64,000 bases of DNA from Thermoplasmata archaeon (GTDB taxonomy: Archaea; Thermoplasmatota; Thermoplasmata; Thermoplasmatales; Thermoplasmataceae): positions 363,947-427,946 of the forward strand of contig JAJZJR010000001.1 of NCBI GenBank assembly GCA_021810045.1. The letters are read 5' to 3'. Under the pieces are notes generated by a model that saw only the letters and a program-made list of their open reading frames with translations, was not told the DNA's origin and made no database searches. Shown piece by piece: positions 44,615 to 53,767 of this stretch. Each line of letters starts with the position of its first letter. The first letter of the stretch is position 1. Both the position numbers and the translations under genes were made by a program.

Positions 44615-46390
44615 ATGAAACTTCAATACCAGCTTGAAATTGAAAACCCCCAAACACATTTTGTCAAGGTTACACTTAATATTGAAGACTTTACTGAGGA
44701 TACCCTTTATGCAACCATACCTGCATGGGTTCCCGGTGCATATGAAATATATGACTTTTCAAGGTTTGTAAGGCACCTTCATGCCTATTCCGGCAAGACA
44801 GAACTTGAAGTCGCAAAGAAGGACAAATCAACCTGGAAAATTACAACGAAGGATTTCCACTCCGTTTCAATCACATATGAATTCTATGCTAACGAACTTT
44901 CTGTTCATACATCACATGTTGACTCCACCCACGCCTACTTCAACGGCGTAAACCTTTTCATGTATCTTGAGGGTTACAAGGATCAGTCTGTAGAACTATA
45001 TATCAAGCCCTACAAGGACTGGAAAGTTTCTACTGGACTTGAAAGGCTGAGTGATAACAGATTCAGAGCTGTAAACTATGATATACTTGCAGACTGCCCC
45101 ATAGAAATTGGAACCCACAGAAGCTTATTCTTCACAGTTGACGGAAAAGAGCATGAAATAGTACTATACGGCCATGGAAATGAAGATGAGGAACGCCTGA
45201 AATCGGACCTTAAAAAGATCGTAGAAGGATTTCTGAAAATATTTGGAAAACTCCCCTATAAGAGATATGTGTTCATATACCACCTGTTCTCTGGAGACGC
45301 AGAAGTAATGGGTGGTCTCGAACACCTGAATTCCACCACAATAGATGTTGACAATTTTGTTTTCAGTCCAGATTCAAAATACAAAAAAACATTTCTATCA
45401 GTTTCTGCACACGAATATTTCCACCTCTGGAATGTTAAAAGAATCAGACCTGTTGAACTTGGGCCTTTCAATTACAAAGAAGAGAATTACACCAACATGC
45501 TCTGGATGGCTGAAGGGTTCACAAATTATTATGCATCCCTCGTCCTTATGAGAACAGGCCTTATTGACAGAAAAGAGTACTATAAACACCTGGCTGACCA
45601 GATGCTTCTCCATGATCTTATGCCCGGTTCTAAAGTTACTTCAGCATATGAATCATCCTTTGACACCTGGATCAAACTCTATAAACCAACACCCAATAAT
45701 TTCAACAGTTACATATCCTACTATCTCAAAGGTGAGTTGCTCGGATTACTTCTTAACACCAGGATAATTGAGGCCACGGGTGCCACAAAGTCTCTCGACG
45801 ATGTTTACAGGTCTCTCATGGACAAATATAACCGGGACGGAAAAGGATATACTGAGAAAGATGTGTTAACAGCCATAAAGGATATTACTGGTGCAGATTT
45901 TTCAGAGTTCTTCCAGACCTACATCAAAACCCCGGGTCTTATAGATTTTTCAGAGGAAGTAAAAAGAATTGGGTTGTCCTTGAAAGCCTCATACAGGAAA
46001 GTAGATGAGAAAGAGGTCCCTGAAAAATCCCATCTGGGGATTATAGTACGAAATGAGGGTGGAAAGTTTGTTATCGATTCAGTGATTGAAGGGACACCTG
46101 CATTCATTGGGGGACTGAATCCAAAAGATGAGCTGGTTGCAGTAAATGGTTTCCGGTTCACTGACCGTTACCTGAAGGAAATAAGGGAAGAGATCAAGAA
46201 ACTCAAGGTGGATGGATTTTCAGACTTCAAGCCTGGAGACAAGGTGAGAATAGATTATTTCAGGAGAGGAAAGCTCATGAACATAGAACTGAATTTAACA
46301 AAGGCACCACCAGAAGTCTATGAGATTACTGAGCAGGAGAACCCCTCAGAAAATGTTAAGAATTCAAGTATTAAATATTTCAGCCCATAA
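44615..46390 (+). CDS. M61-family metallopeptidase with PDZ domain
   Basis: Glycyl-aminopeptidase-like zinc enzyme, 591 residues, no signal peptide. The N-terminal beta domain (WVPGAYEIYDFSRFVR) is followed by the thermolysin-like domain with HEYFH at residues 266-270 and the third ligand in WMAEGFTNYY about 35 residues on. Residues about 480-575 are a PDZ domain (PAFIGGLNPKDELVAVNGF). The family removes N-terminal residues, with preference for glycine/alanine in studied members. It probably acts in cytosolic peptide breakdown. Confidence 0.9.
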   Translation: MKLQYQLEIENPQTHFVKVTLNIEDFTEDTLYATIPAWVPGAYEIYDFSRFVRHLHAYSGKTELEVAKKDKSTWKITTKDFHSVSITYEFYANELSVHTSHVDSTHAYFNGVNLFMYLEGYKDQSVELYIKPYKDWKVSTGLERLSDNRFRAVNYDILADCPIEIGTHRSLFFTVDGKEHEIVLYGHGNEDEERLKSDLKKIVEGFLKIFGKLPYKRYVFIYHLFSGDAEVMGGLEHLNSTTIDVDNFVFSPDSKYKKTFLSVSAHEYFHLWNVKRIRPVELGPFNYKEENYTNMLWMAEGFTNYYASLVLMRTGLIDRKEYYKHLADQMLLHDLMPGSKVTSAYESSFDTWIKLYKPTPNNFNSYISYYLKGELLGLLLNTRIIEATGATKSLDDVYRSLMDKYNRDGKGYTEKDVLTAIKDITGADFSEFFQTYIKTPGLIDFSEEVKRIGLSLKASYRKVDEKEVPEKSHLGIIVRNEGGKFVIDSVIEGTPAFIGGLNPKDELVAVNGFRFTDRYLKEIREEIKKLKVDGFSDFKPGDKVRIDYFRRGKLMNIELNLTKAPPEVYEITEQENPSENVKNSSIKYFSP

Positions 46391-46434
46391 AATTCACCTG
46401 CTGAATTTTTATATCTTGAACAAATTAATCCTTA

Positions 46435-47037
46435 ATGCTTCTAATCCTTGAAGAATACTTTAAAGACCACCCCATAAAGAGAAAAATCGTAGAGGGACTT
46501 TATAATAGAGGCATTTCTGTAAACAATGGAAAGTTTTACACCGACGGTATAGAAATATCAATAAGCGAAGTCGCCAAGACATTTGGAGTTAACAGAAGAA
46601 CAGTATATGATACCATAAAGATAATTGAGAGCACTCCTGGCGTAAAACAGATTATGGCAAGTATAAGGCCATTGCCAGACATATCACAAATCTCTCCATT
46701 AATGGGTGATCAGGTAGTTACAATGCTTATCTGCCCGGGTTATTTTTCCAGGGCCATGTCTTCACTCGTTGATGCAGTAAGGAAATATGGCTCATACATC
46801 AAGGAAATTTACGGCAAGAATCTTAGAAGGGAAGAAACAATACTGCGGGCAATCTTTTTCAGAACAGTCCCGCGTAAAATATTTGATGATCTGGCCAAAA
46901 TTGAGGGCATTGAAAAAATTGTCATAGACTCTCCGGGAAACCGTGAAGGCGAAGTTGTATGCACTTCCTGCGATGTTAAAATCTGTCCAAATAAACTCTC
47001 AACTGGCATTTTCGAAGAACCAATCGATGAAATGTGA
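46435..47037 (+). CDS. Predicted amino-acid-metabolism regulator, HTH plus ACT-like (COG2150 type)
   Basis: A 200-residue archaeal regulator. The N-terminal HTH has EVAKTFGVNRRTVYDTIKIIE around residues 45-66. The middle resembles an ACT ligand domain, and the C-terminus has four cysteines in CTSCDVKICPNK that could bind metal (three shown, spacing CxxC-x4-C). TTTTTATATC at 46405-46414 is 25 bases before the ATG, so the message is leaderless. It overlaps the next regulator gene by 4 bases. Confidence 0.7.
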   Translation: MLLILEEYFKDHPIKRKIVEGLYNRGISVNNGKFYTDGIEISISEVAKTFGVNRRTVYDTIKIIESTPGVKQIMASIRPLPDISQISPLMGDQVVTMLICPGYFSRAMSSLVDAVRKYGSYIKEIYGKNLRREETILRAIFFRTVPRKIFDDLAKIEGIEKIVIDSPGNREGEVVCTSCDVKICPNKLSTGIFEEPIDEM

Positions 47038-48035
47038 GAGCAAAAATAGAAATAATTAAATACTCAAAATTATACTTACCATTCGTGGAGGATCGGCGAA
47101 GCGCCATTGTAAAACAGGTTTTCGATCTTCTCACAAGAGAAGGGTTCAGAGTATCAGATCCGTTACCTGGAGGTACGACCGGATTCGATATCATAGCTAA
47201 ACGCGAAAGCTTGCGGCTTATTATCAAGGTTCTCCAAAACATAGATACTTTAAGGAATTCAAGCGCATTGGAGCTCATCAGGATTTCCAAGCTCACTTAT
47301 GCGGCACCACTTGTAGTTGGAAGGAAAGCAGGCGGCGGGCCCTTGGAGCACGGAGTCATATATTTCAGGCACAGAGTACCAATATTATCGCCTGAGACTT
47401 TTCAGGATTACCTGGAAGGAGAAATGCCCTTCATTTCTTCCGGACCCGGAGGCTTCTATGCATCCATTGACGGCAAAAGATTACACCAGAGGAGAGAGGA
47501 ACTTGGTTATTCAATCGGTTACCTTTCAAATAAGATAGGCACTTCGAGAAGATCCATTTCACTATATGAGTCAGGAAGTGCTGTTACAATAGATGTCTAT
47601 CTTAAACTGGAAGAAGTACTTGGCGAAGACCTGGGGAAATCCATAGATCTTCTTGATGTCTCCAGGAACCTGGAGATGCCCCCGGATGATTCACCCATGG
47701 ACAATGATTTCCTGTCGGAAGTTCTCAATCTTATGATGATACATGGAATGGATTTCCACCCAGTTAGAAAATTCCCTTTTGACGCTGTGATGAAGGAGAC
47801 CCTGGAAGAGATATTTCTTATTGGACTGATGGAATCCCTTGACAGGAACATGGTTAGAATAACATCCATGAGAAACATAAGCCAGATTTTCGAGAATGAT
47901 TCGTTTGTGATCAGCAGACTCCACACAACAAGAGAGCATCTGGGCGGTTGTCCTGTGATTAATCTCGCAGAGCTGAGGGATATCCGGGAAAAGGAAAAGT
48001 TGCAGATATTGATTGAAAAGAGAAAGCTGGCATAA
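47034..48035 (+). CDS. Archaeal HTH-type regulator, Cro/CI family (COG1395 type)
   Basis: A 333-residue conserved archaeal DNA-binding protein. Residues about 1-130 form a nuclease-like or sensory domain (GGTTGFDIIAKRESLRLIIKVLQNID). A Cro/CI helix-turn-helix follows: LHQRREELGYSIGYLSNKIGTSRRSISLYESG. The last 120 residues are an unassigned helical domain. The start is GTG, overlapping the previous stop by 4 bases. It is the middle gene of a three-gene operon; target genes are unknown. Confidence 0.8.
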   Translation: MRAKIEIIKYSKLYLPFVEDRRSAIVKQVFDLLTREGFRVSDPLPGGTTGFDIIAKRESLRLIIKVLQNIDTLRNSSALELIRISKLTYAAPLVVGRKAGGGPLEHGVIYFRHRVPILSPETFQDYLEGEMPFISSGPGGFYASIDGKRLHQRREELGYSIGYLSNKIGTSRRSISLYESGSAVTIDVYLKLEEVLGEDLGKSIDLLDVSRNLEMPPDDSPMDNDFLSEVLNLMMIHGMDFHPVRKFPFDAVMKETLEEIFLIGLMESLDRNMVRITSMRNISQIFENDSFVISRLHTTREHLGGCPVINLAELRDIREKEKLQILIEKRKLA

Positions 48036-48688
48036 TGTTCACAAAACTTATTAATAGGGAAGAAAACAAGGAATTGAATGTCTTCTCTGGTGTAAAGGGA
48101 CTTGTTTCGCACGGAGAACAGCTGAAGGAGATCCTTACCAGTATTAAACCGGAAATCTTGCTTATAACAATATCTCAGGGAGAAATTGATGGCCTTTCTG
48201 CATTCATAAGGGAGCCTTTTGAGATGAACCTGTCAGATTATGAAATAATTTATGGAGTGAGACTCACCAAATATGGGGAAGTAATGACGCCGCCACCCAT
48301 TTATGTTGAATCTGTGAAATATCTTATGGATACGGGGAAAAAAGGTATTGGCCTGGATATGTCTCAGGAACAGTTCGACGCACTTTATTCCGAGACAATG
48401 AAAACAAGACATCTCATACGGCACTCCATCAGGAAGAAACGGATACTCAATTATGATTTTAAGGACAAAAATGAGTATGAATTTTCAGAAAACTGGATTA
48501 AAAGAGTGAATGCTGTTAAAGGACTTGCGAAAATAGATGAAACGCGTATTGATTATATGGCAGACGCAATTGATAAGTTTTCCCGAAACAGTTACAATCC
48601 AAGCAACCTTATTGTGGCAGATTATGAATTTCATAAACCCTTGATGACAAGACTTGAGATACAAGGCTGGATGCCTAAAAGCCCTTGA
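48035..48688 (+). CDS. Conserved hypothetical protein after the HTH regulator
   Basis: Not recognised with certainty. 217 residues, soluble, with an alpha/beta start (GEQLKEILTSIKPEILLITISQGEIDGL) that resembles a TraB/PrgY-like or nucleotide-handling fold, a segment YGEVMTPPPIYVESVKYLM, and a basic helical region (KTRHLIRHSIRKKRIL). It overlaps the regulator by 1 base, so it is translationally coupled, and overlaps the convergent rlmE gene by 14 bases. Confidence 0.65.
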   Translation: MFTKLINREENKELNVFSGVKGLVSHGEQLKEILTSIKPEILLITISQGEIDGLSAFIREPFEMNLSDYEIIYGVRLTKYGEVMTPPPIYVESVKYLMDTGKKGIGLDMSQEQFDALYSETMKTRHLIRHSIRKKRILNYDFKDKNEYEFSENWIKRVNAVKGLAKIDETRIDYMADAIDKFSRNSYNPSNLIVADYEFHKPLMTRLEIQGWMPKSP

Positions 48689-49268
48689 GGTACTGGAATA
48701 CAATATATACTTCCTTGCTGGATTCCCTTGAAGCTGCCACTTTAGTAATTTTTGAAAAACCAAAATATTTTTTCCACTGGTTTACAAATTGTATTGTAAG
48801 ATCTCCCTGGAACTGCTTCAACACCACAAAACCATCAGTTTTCAGTAAGACCTGAGCCAGTGCCATAACGTCCTGACAGATTAGGTAAGATGAGGAGTGA
48901 TCTATATCCTGATTTCCACTGGTTCTAGACATTGCATCTGATATTATTCCATCAAATGCATCTATTCCCATTCTGTTCATTTCGTCCTTAATCCTGTCCT
49001 TTAGAGCTTTGTCCCCGACTCGGCCCCTTATAAAAACTGTGTTGTCGAGGGGATCCATCTTGTTGATATCAACTGAAAAAACAGTATTACCTGTTACGCT
49101 TGTGACAATCTGGCTCCACCCACCCGGAGACGCACCTATCTCCAGAATGTTCTGCCCTTCTTTCAAAAAACCAAATTTGGTCTGGAGCTCAAGCAGCTTA
49201 AATGCTGCCCTGCTCCTGTATCGCTCTTTTTTTGCCAGATAATAATATTTGTCTCTCCTGTCAGGCAT
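48675..49268 (-). CDS. rlmE: 23S rRNA 2'-O-methyltransferase RlmE (FtsJ family)
   Basis: Methylates the ribose of a 23S rRNA uridine. 197 residues starting RDKYYYLAKKERYRSRAAFKLLE with the first catalytic lysine, SAM motif LEIGASPGGWSQIV, the catalytic aspartate in GIISDAMSRTSG, lysine in DGFVVLKQFQGD, and the final glutamate in SSKEVYIVF: the K-D-K-E tetrad is complete. It is 8 bases after gcvH on the same strand. Confidence 0.93.
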   Translation of the reverse strand: MPDRRDKYYYLAKKERYRSRAAFKLLELQTKFGFLKEGQNILEIGASPGGWSQIVTSVTGNTVFSVDINKMDPLDNTVFIRGRVGDKALKDRIKDEMNRMGIDAFDGIISDAMSRTSGNQDIDHSSSYLICQDVMALAQVLLKTDGFVVLKQFQGDLTIQFVNQWKKYFGFSKITKVAASRESSKEVYIVFQYLKGF

Positions 49269-49276
49269 TTTCCAGG

Positions 49277-49651
49277 TTATTCCCCTATAAACTGCTTATA
49301 TTCACTGGGTGTCAGGGATTCGGTTAAGTTTCCTGTTTTCTTAATCTTAACCATCCAGTACTTGTATGAATCTGAATTCACGAGTTCCGGTTTGTCCACA
49401 AGTTCCTTGTTGATCTCTACAACTTCTCCTTCCACTGGAGAATAAACATCTTCAGCTGATTTTACCGATTCAATTGTGAGAAGAACTTCACCGGCTTTTT
49501 TCTTCGAACCAACAGATGGAAGTTCAATGTAAACTATATCTGTGAGCTGGCTCTGTGCATAGTCAGATATACCCATGGTAACCACACCGTTCTCTTCCTT
49601 GAACCACTCATGCGACTTTGTGAATTTAAGATCCTCTGGTACCTTCGACAT
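49277..49651 (-). CDS. gcvH: Glycine cleavage system H protein
   Basis: Lipoyl carrier shuttling the aminomethyl group between P, T and L proteins. 124 residues with HEWFKEENGVVTMGISDYAQ, the lipoylation site Lys64 in ESVKSAEDVYSP, and the GEVVEINKELVDKPELVN loop. No other gcv genes are in the window; H proteins can also act as general lipoate relays. A minus-strand TATA-like AAGATTATAG about 26 bases upstream suggests a leaderless ATG start. Confidence 0.95.
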   Translation of the reverse strand: MSKVPEDLKFTKSHEWFKEENGVVTMGISDYAQSQLTDIVYIELPSVGSKKKAGEVLLTIESVKSAEDVYSPVEGEVVEINKELVDKPELVNSDSYKYWMVKIKKTGNLTESLTPSEYKQFIGE

Positions 49652-49758
49652 GATTTCAATATAATTTGTAGGTCTATAATCTTAACGATTCCCTTCTTTC
49701 TTTGGTTTTCTGTCACAGGATCATGGGGCAATACATAGCTATGACTCAAAACAGGATG

Positions 49759-50502
49759 TTAAACATCCCGCCACCTTGAACGTTTGAGTGCGATGTATCC
49801 AAAAACCACTGTTATGGCAATCAGAATTATCCAGTATTCAAAAGTCTGTGTTAATGTGAGGACAGTAAATCCGGCCTGGCTTTGTGCAATTTGGGCAGCG
49901 TATGTTGTAGGAGATATGTAAGCGAGGTATCTGTAAGGGAGGGGAATGTATGAAATTGGATAGTATACGGGGGGTATCGTTGTAAGTATAGGTGCCAGAA
50001 TACCGGAGAAAGCCCATGTCTGTATAATATCCGTAGATATGGTCGATAGAAAGAACCCCAGCGATACAGCAAAAGTGAAAATAGCGGCCATATCCAGAAA
50101 AAGCACAAATGCCCCCACAACTGAAAGATGCACGAAAAGAATGTTGAATATTATAAGCAGACTAATTGTTGGCACAGAATATACAATCTGTGATAGGGCC
50201 ATTCCTACTACATAACTTCCTGGACCGGTTGGTGAACTGACAACCATGTCCTGTAGCCTCATATCATTTTTCAGATGTGATAAGTCTCCCTGCATTGCAG
50301 TACCACTAGTCACCATGTTCATGATGAGGGCACCTTCAGCCGCTACGGGGAGTAGTGTACCATGACTTGCGAATGTCACCACTGCCAGTATAGACAATGG
50401 AGCGAGGAGCGTATTTATCAGCATGATAGGATAGTTTACCATTGCATACAGGGAATTTACCAGTATTGAGGCATAAATCTGGCTTCCACGATGCCTAATC
50501 AT
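49759..50502 (-). CDS. ABC-2 type transporter permease
   Basis: Membrane part of an ABC exporter, 247 residues and six hydrophobic segments in the ABC-2 pattern, with the cytoplasmic loop (QGDLSHLKNDMRLQDMVVSSPTG) that docks on the ATPase. The frame extends to 50532, but GGAGGGAAG just before the ATG at 50502 fixes that start, giving an 8-base overlap with the ATPase gene. Substrate unknown; DrrB-like drug or lipid export is the usual role for this type. Confidence 0.83.
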   Translation of the reverse strand: MIRHRGSQIYASILVNSLYAMVNYPIMLINTLLAPLSILAVVTFASHGTLLPVAAEGALIMNMVTSGTAMQGDLSHLKNDMRLQDMVVSSPTGPGSYVVGMALSQIVYSVPTISLLIIFNILFVHLSVVGAFVLFLDMAAIFTFAVSLGFFLSTISTDIIQTWAFSGILAPILTTIPPVYYPISYIPLPYRYLAYISPTTYAAQIAQSQAGFTVLTLTQTFEYWIILIAITVVFGYIALKRSRWRDV

Positions 50503-51340
50503 TATTCTTCCCTCCATAGACAATGTTCTCAAAGATGGTATTCAAAGAGACCTCCTGAACTGTAAAATTTATCTTTTTAGGTATTAAGGAATTGACTATG
50601 TCGAAAACCTCTGTCTCAAAAGTGAATATCTGTGTCAGTCCATCGGGGAGGTGTATGACCTTACCTGCAATGTTATTCAGTTCAAAATCCGGGGCAGATA
50701 CTTTGATGCTGTAGGGATACTTCATGAGTTTCCTCAGATCATGCATGGTCCCAAAAGCGGCCAGTTTTCCCTGAAAAAGCATTCCGATTGTATCCGCAAG
50801 TTCCTCTGCTTCTTCCAGGTAGTGAGTGGTAAGAACTATGGAACGTTCTTTCTTCATTGATGTAAACATGGACCAGAGCTCTTTCCTGGACAGGTAATCC
50901 AGCCCTGTCGATGGCTCATCCAGAAAGATGAGTTCTGCTTCTGAAGACAGGATAGTTGCAACGAGCACTTTCCTTTTCTGGCCTCCAGACAGATTTCTGT
51001 TCTTCTGTTCCTCTATCCTTTCCATTCCAAGCTTTCTCAGGGTGTCACGTGCTATAGCCCGCGAATCTGAATGGGTGTACCCCCTGTACATCAGGTATGA
51101 GGTTATAGTCTGAAGTGGGGTCATCCAGGGAACCGCCCTTGCTTCCTGTGGAACTGCTGCGATATTCTCTCTTATTTGTGATGCCTGAGTAACAACATCG
51201 AGCCCATCAATGGAGGCACTGCCTGATGTCGGCATAAGCTGAGTTGAAAGTATCCTGACAAGTGTGGTTTTTCCGGCACCATTTTCTCCAATGAGGGAGA
51301 ATATGCCGTTATGATTGAGGCTGAATGTTATTTCCCTCAA
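50495..51340 (-). CDS. ABC-2 type transporter ATP-binding protein, start codon unclear
   Basis: ATPase of the exporter. Motifs: Walker A GENGAGKTT, Q-loop AVPQEAR, signature LSGGQKRK, Walker B ELIFLDEPSTGLD, and H-loop TTHYLEE; then a DrrA-like C-terminal domain (IKVSAPDFELN). The coordinate given uses the first TTG (51340), which would cut off the first strand of the fold. The frame continues upstream from 51341 to 51388 as IEVNSISKTYSDSTVA, exactly the normal ABC N-terminus, but there is no ATG, GTG or TTG there and a stop lies just beyond. The true start may be a rare codon such as ATC at 51388, or the base call is wrong. Confidence 0.85.
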   Translation of the reverse strand: MREITFSLNHNGIFSLIGENGAGKTTLVRILSTQLMPTSGSASIDGLDVVTQASQIRENIAAVPQEARAVPWMTPLQTITSYLMYRGYTHSDSRAIARDTLRKLGMERIEEQKNRNLSGGQKRKVLVATILSSEAELIFLDEPSTGLDYLSRKELWSMFTSMKKERSIVLTTHYLEEAEELADTIGMLFQGKLAAFGTMHDLRKLMKYPYSIKVSAPDFELNNIAGKVIHLPDGLTQIFTFETEVFDIVNSLIPKKINFTVQEVSLNTIFENIVYGGKNND

Positions 51341-51580
51341 TGCAACCGTGCTGTCCGAATATGTCTTGGAAATACTGTTTACCTCGATCCGCGTATTTTA
51401 TTATAAGTATCGCGTTAAAAAAAAGAAAACTTTACTTATTAGGAATAAGCTCCTAAAAGAGCCTATTGACTTATCTGTACCAAATTCCTGAAAAGATAAA
51501 GAACCGGGGAAATTATTGGAATATACAACTCCCTTTGAGTTATGGAAAAAATGTCTTTTAGATTGAGGTGTTTATAGCTT

Positions 51581-52099
51581 GTGAGAATTTTTTTGGCTGC
51601 TTCAATTCAAAGATTCCCGGGAACTGATGATCTACTGGAAGAAATAAGTGCCATAAGATACAGTAAACCTGTGAGGACACCTGAGCTTCATCTCACATTT
51701 CGTTTCTTTGGCGATGTTACCCCCGGATATGTTGATGAATTAAAAGTGACTGTTTCCAGAATTCCATTCCAGAAATTTCTCCTGAAAATAAAGGGTTTGG
51801 GGGCATTTCCTTCGATCGAAAAGGCCAATGTTCTCTTCCTGGAAGTGGAAAATTCCCAACAAATTGAGGAGAACGCAAAACTTGCTTCACTCATTGAGCC
51901 TGTGGAAAAAAAACTGCGGCCATTTGTGCCCCACATAACAGTTAGTCGTTTCAATCGGCCAGTGGATTGCACAAACATCAGGAAAAAGTATAATTCACTA
52001 GAGTTCCAGGAAGAAATTCACAGTTTAAAAATATATATGAGTACCCTTACGGGTAAAATACCGATTTATACTCAACTGAAATCAATTCAGTTGAAATAA
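51581..52099 (+). CDS. thpR: RNA 2',3'-cyclic phosphodiesterase ThpR (2H family)
   Basis: Opens 2',3'-cyclic phosphates on RNA ends; also described as 2'-5' RNA ligase. 172 residues with both HxTx motifs, LHLTFRFFGDV and PHITVSRFN. GTG start at 51581, preceded by GAGGTG 11-16 bases upstream. It overlaps the convergent gene at 52087 by 13 bases. Confidence 0.92.
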   Translation: MRIFLAASIQRFPGTDDLLEEISAIRYSKPVRTPELHLTFRFFGDVTPGYVDELKVTVSRIPFQKFLLKIKGLGAFPSIEKANVLFLEVENSQQIEENAKLASLIEPVEKKLRPFVPHITVSRFNRPVDCTNIRKKYNSLEFQEEIHSLKIYMSTLTGKIPIYTQLKSIQLK

Positions 52100-52377
52100 G
52101 TTGTTTTGTCCGATTCTTCCACTTTTTTCTTTGTTGCCAGAAGTTCTTCGTCCGTGAATTCAATTGCGATAAGGCTTGAAACAGGTATGAGCCTTAGGAG
52201 ACTTTTATCGCCATTCCTGACGCGGAAGCATACCGCACCTTCTTCGCCAAGGACTGTGTAACCAACAAATTCTCCCTCAGTTTCCATTGGTTCATCTCTG
52301 CCACTGTTGGAAATAATCTTATATTTTCCACCCTTCTTGATTTCGATCATGTCCATATTCATCAACAACTCTGACAA
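52087..52377 (-). CDS. Small conserved archaeal protein, SH3-like barrel
   Basis: Unknown function. The conserved part begins MIEIKKGGKYKIISNSGRDEPMETEGEFVGY and continues through LGEEGAVCFRVRNG and LIPVSSLIAIEF, a run of short strands that suggests an SH3/Sm-like barrel. A helical tail follows. The start could be the first Met (52377) or Met8 or Met10; no clear ribosome binding site decides. Proteins of this look occur across Euryarchaeota as hypothetical. Confidence 0.65.
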   Translation of the reverse strand: MSELLMNMDMIEIKKGGKYKIISNSGRDEPMETEGEFVGYTVLGEEGAVCFRVRNGDKSLLRLIPVSSLIAIEFTDEELLATKKKVEESDKTTYFN

Positions 52378-52446
52378 CAGGGATAGGTTGAACTTCGTCT
52401 AATCCCCCTCCTACGCCCATATAGTTACCAATAAAAAACTTTATGA

Positions 52447-52914
52447 TTATGGCTTTCTGGATTCTTCCTTGGAAAGCTCCCATATGTGTTCGACAGTTTT
52501 TCTGTAATTATCAAGTGCCATCTTGACGTTGACTTCAACCCAGTTCCATGCTCTAAGGATGTCCCCGGACCTCAATCGGTACTTCTTGTTCTTGCCATCC
52601 TGGATTTCCTCCAGGATATCCATGGACTTCAGTTTGTTCAGGTGCCTGTAAAGAGTTGTCCTGCTGGTTTTCAGGAAAGTAAGTAATTCCTCCCCACTCC
52701 AGTATTTATCAGAATGCATAAGAAAACATTCCTTGAAAAGCCTGAAATATGCGGATCTTGAGATGACCTGAAAATCTGTGCTTGGTTTCAGCCTTGGAAT
52801 GTAACCTATATCTGAAAGGAAATAGGCAATGTTTCTGTCAATATCATCATCAAGAATTCTTGTTGGGGTGGAAACAACTGTCATCTTGAACATTTTAACA
52901 GGTCGTCCTAACAT
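52447..52914 (-). CDS. Winged-helix transcriptional regulator
   Basis: 155 residues. A winged-helix domain occupies about 65-125: YWSGEELLTFLKTSRTTLYRHLNKLKSMDILEE is the helix-turn-helix and EIQDGKNKKYRL the wing. The N-terminal 60 residues and C-terminal helix (NVKMALDNYRKTVEHIWEL) may form the dimer interface. It lies next to the palindrome at 52973-52988, which is a plausible autoregulatory site. Target genes unknown. Confidence 0.75.
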   Translation of the reverse strand: MLGRPVKMFKMTVVSTPTRILDDDIDRNIAYFLSDIGYIPRLKPSTDFQVISRSAYFRLFKECFLMHSDKYWSGEELLTFLKTSRTTLYRHLNKLKSMDILEEIQDGKNKKYRLRSGDILRAWNWVEVNVKMALDNYRKTVEHIWELSKEESRKP

Positions 52915-52972
52915 TCCAGAACTAATAAATCCTTCTCAAAATTCATAATAATTAGGAAATATAATCATACAT

Positions 52973-52988
52973 GAATTAGTTCTAATTC
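52973..52988. repeat. Perfect inverted repeat upstream of the winged-helix gene
   Basis: Arms GAATTAG and CTAATTC flank TT, about 60 bases before the regulator start at 52914. A related half-site GAACTAAT lies at 52918-52925. Candidate operator; no experimental support. Confidence 0.4.
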
Positions 52989-53030
52989 TACCAATTGTGC
53001 CCTTATAGACATTTCTTACCTACCCAAAAA

Positions 53031-53672
53031 TTACCTGAAAATAGTTAGAAGTCCAGTGGTTACAAATTCAACAGCTATGGAAGCAAGAAGAAGTCCCATT
53101 ATTCTTGAAATGAGAAGGGAGCCCGTCCTGCCTAATCTTGTAAAAAGGGGAACTGAAAACCTCAGAATGAGGTATGAAAAGATCAGAATGGCTATTATTC
53201 CTGCAAATACAATAAGTTTGTCAAATGGTGTGGTGCTCATGTCGTTGAAATAAATAATTGCAGTTGTAATTGAACCGGGGCCTGCCAGCAGAGGCGTTCC
53301 TATTGGGACTATGCCAACGGCTTCTCTCTCTATTGTGTCCTCTTTTTCCTGTTCCGTGAGTTTAGTGTTTGATGTCCGACCCTGGAGCATATCAAATGCT
53401 ACCTTGAACAGAAGGATTCCGCCTGCAACCTTGAAGTCAGAGATATTGATGCTCAGTACAGAAAAAATGTAAACACCAATGAGCATGAAACCAATTATCA
53501 TACCACCAGCAACCAGTATGCTCTTTGTAATGACCCTGCTCCTTTCCTTTGTAGTGAAGTTTTCTGTAAGCACAAGAAGTGTTGGAACTGCACCAATAGG
53601 GTTAACAACAGCGAAAATTGCCCCAACTGCTGAAACGAAGAACAGGATGGTGGTCGCTATCAAGGATTGCAC
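53031..53672 (-). CDS. MarC-family integral membrane protein
   Basis: 213 residues with six hydrophobic helices. The MarC pattern is clear: FAVVNPIGAVPTLLVLT at the start, GGILLFKVAFDMLQG after helix 3, and GIVPIGTPLLAGPGSIT in the middle. The family's transport role is not settled despite its name. Start is GTG at 53672. It is divergent from the phosphate-uptake pair. Confidence 0.92.
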   Translation of the reverse strand: MQSLIATTILFFVSAVGAIFAVVNPIGAVPTLLVLTENFTTKERSRVITKSILVAGGMIIGFMLIGVYIFSVLSINISDFKVAGGILLFKVAFDMLQGRTSNTKLTEQEKEDTIEREAVGIVPIGTPLLAGPGSITTAIIYFNDMSTTPFDKLIVFAGIIAILIFSYLILRFSVPLFTRLGRTGSLLISRIMGLLLASIAVEFVTTGLLTIFR

Positions 53673-53767
53673 ATAATTGCTGACTTTAATTATTTTTCCT
53701 AAATATGAAATGGATGGCCATGCAAGAATCTGTCACTATTTTTATATGTGTATAAAATGTAGTAAGA

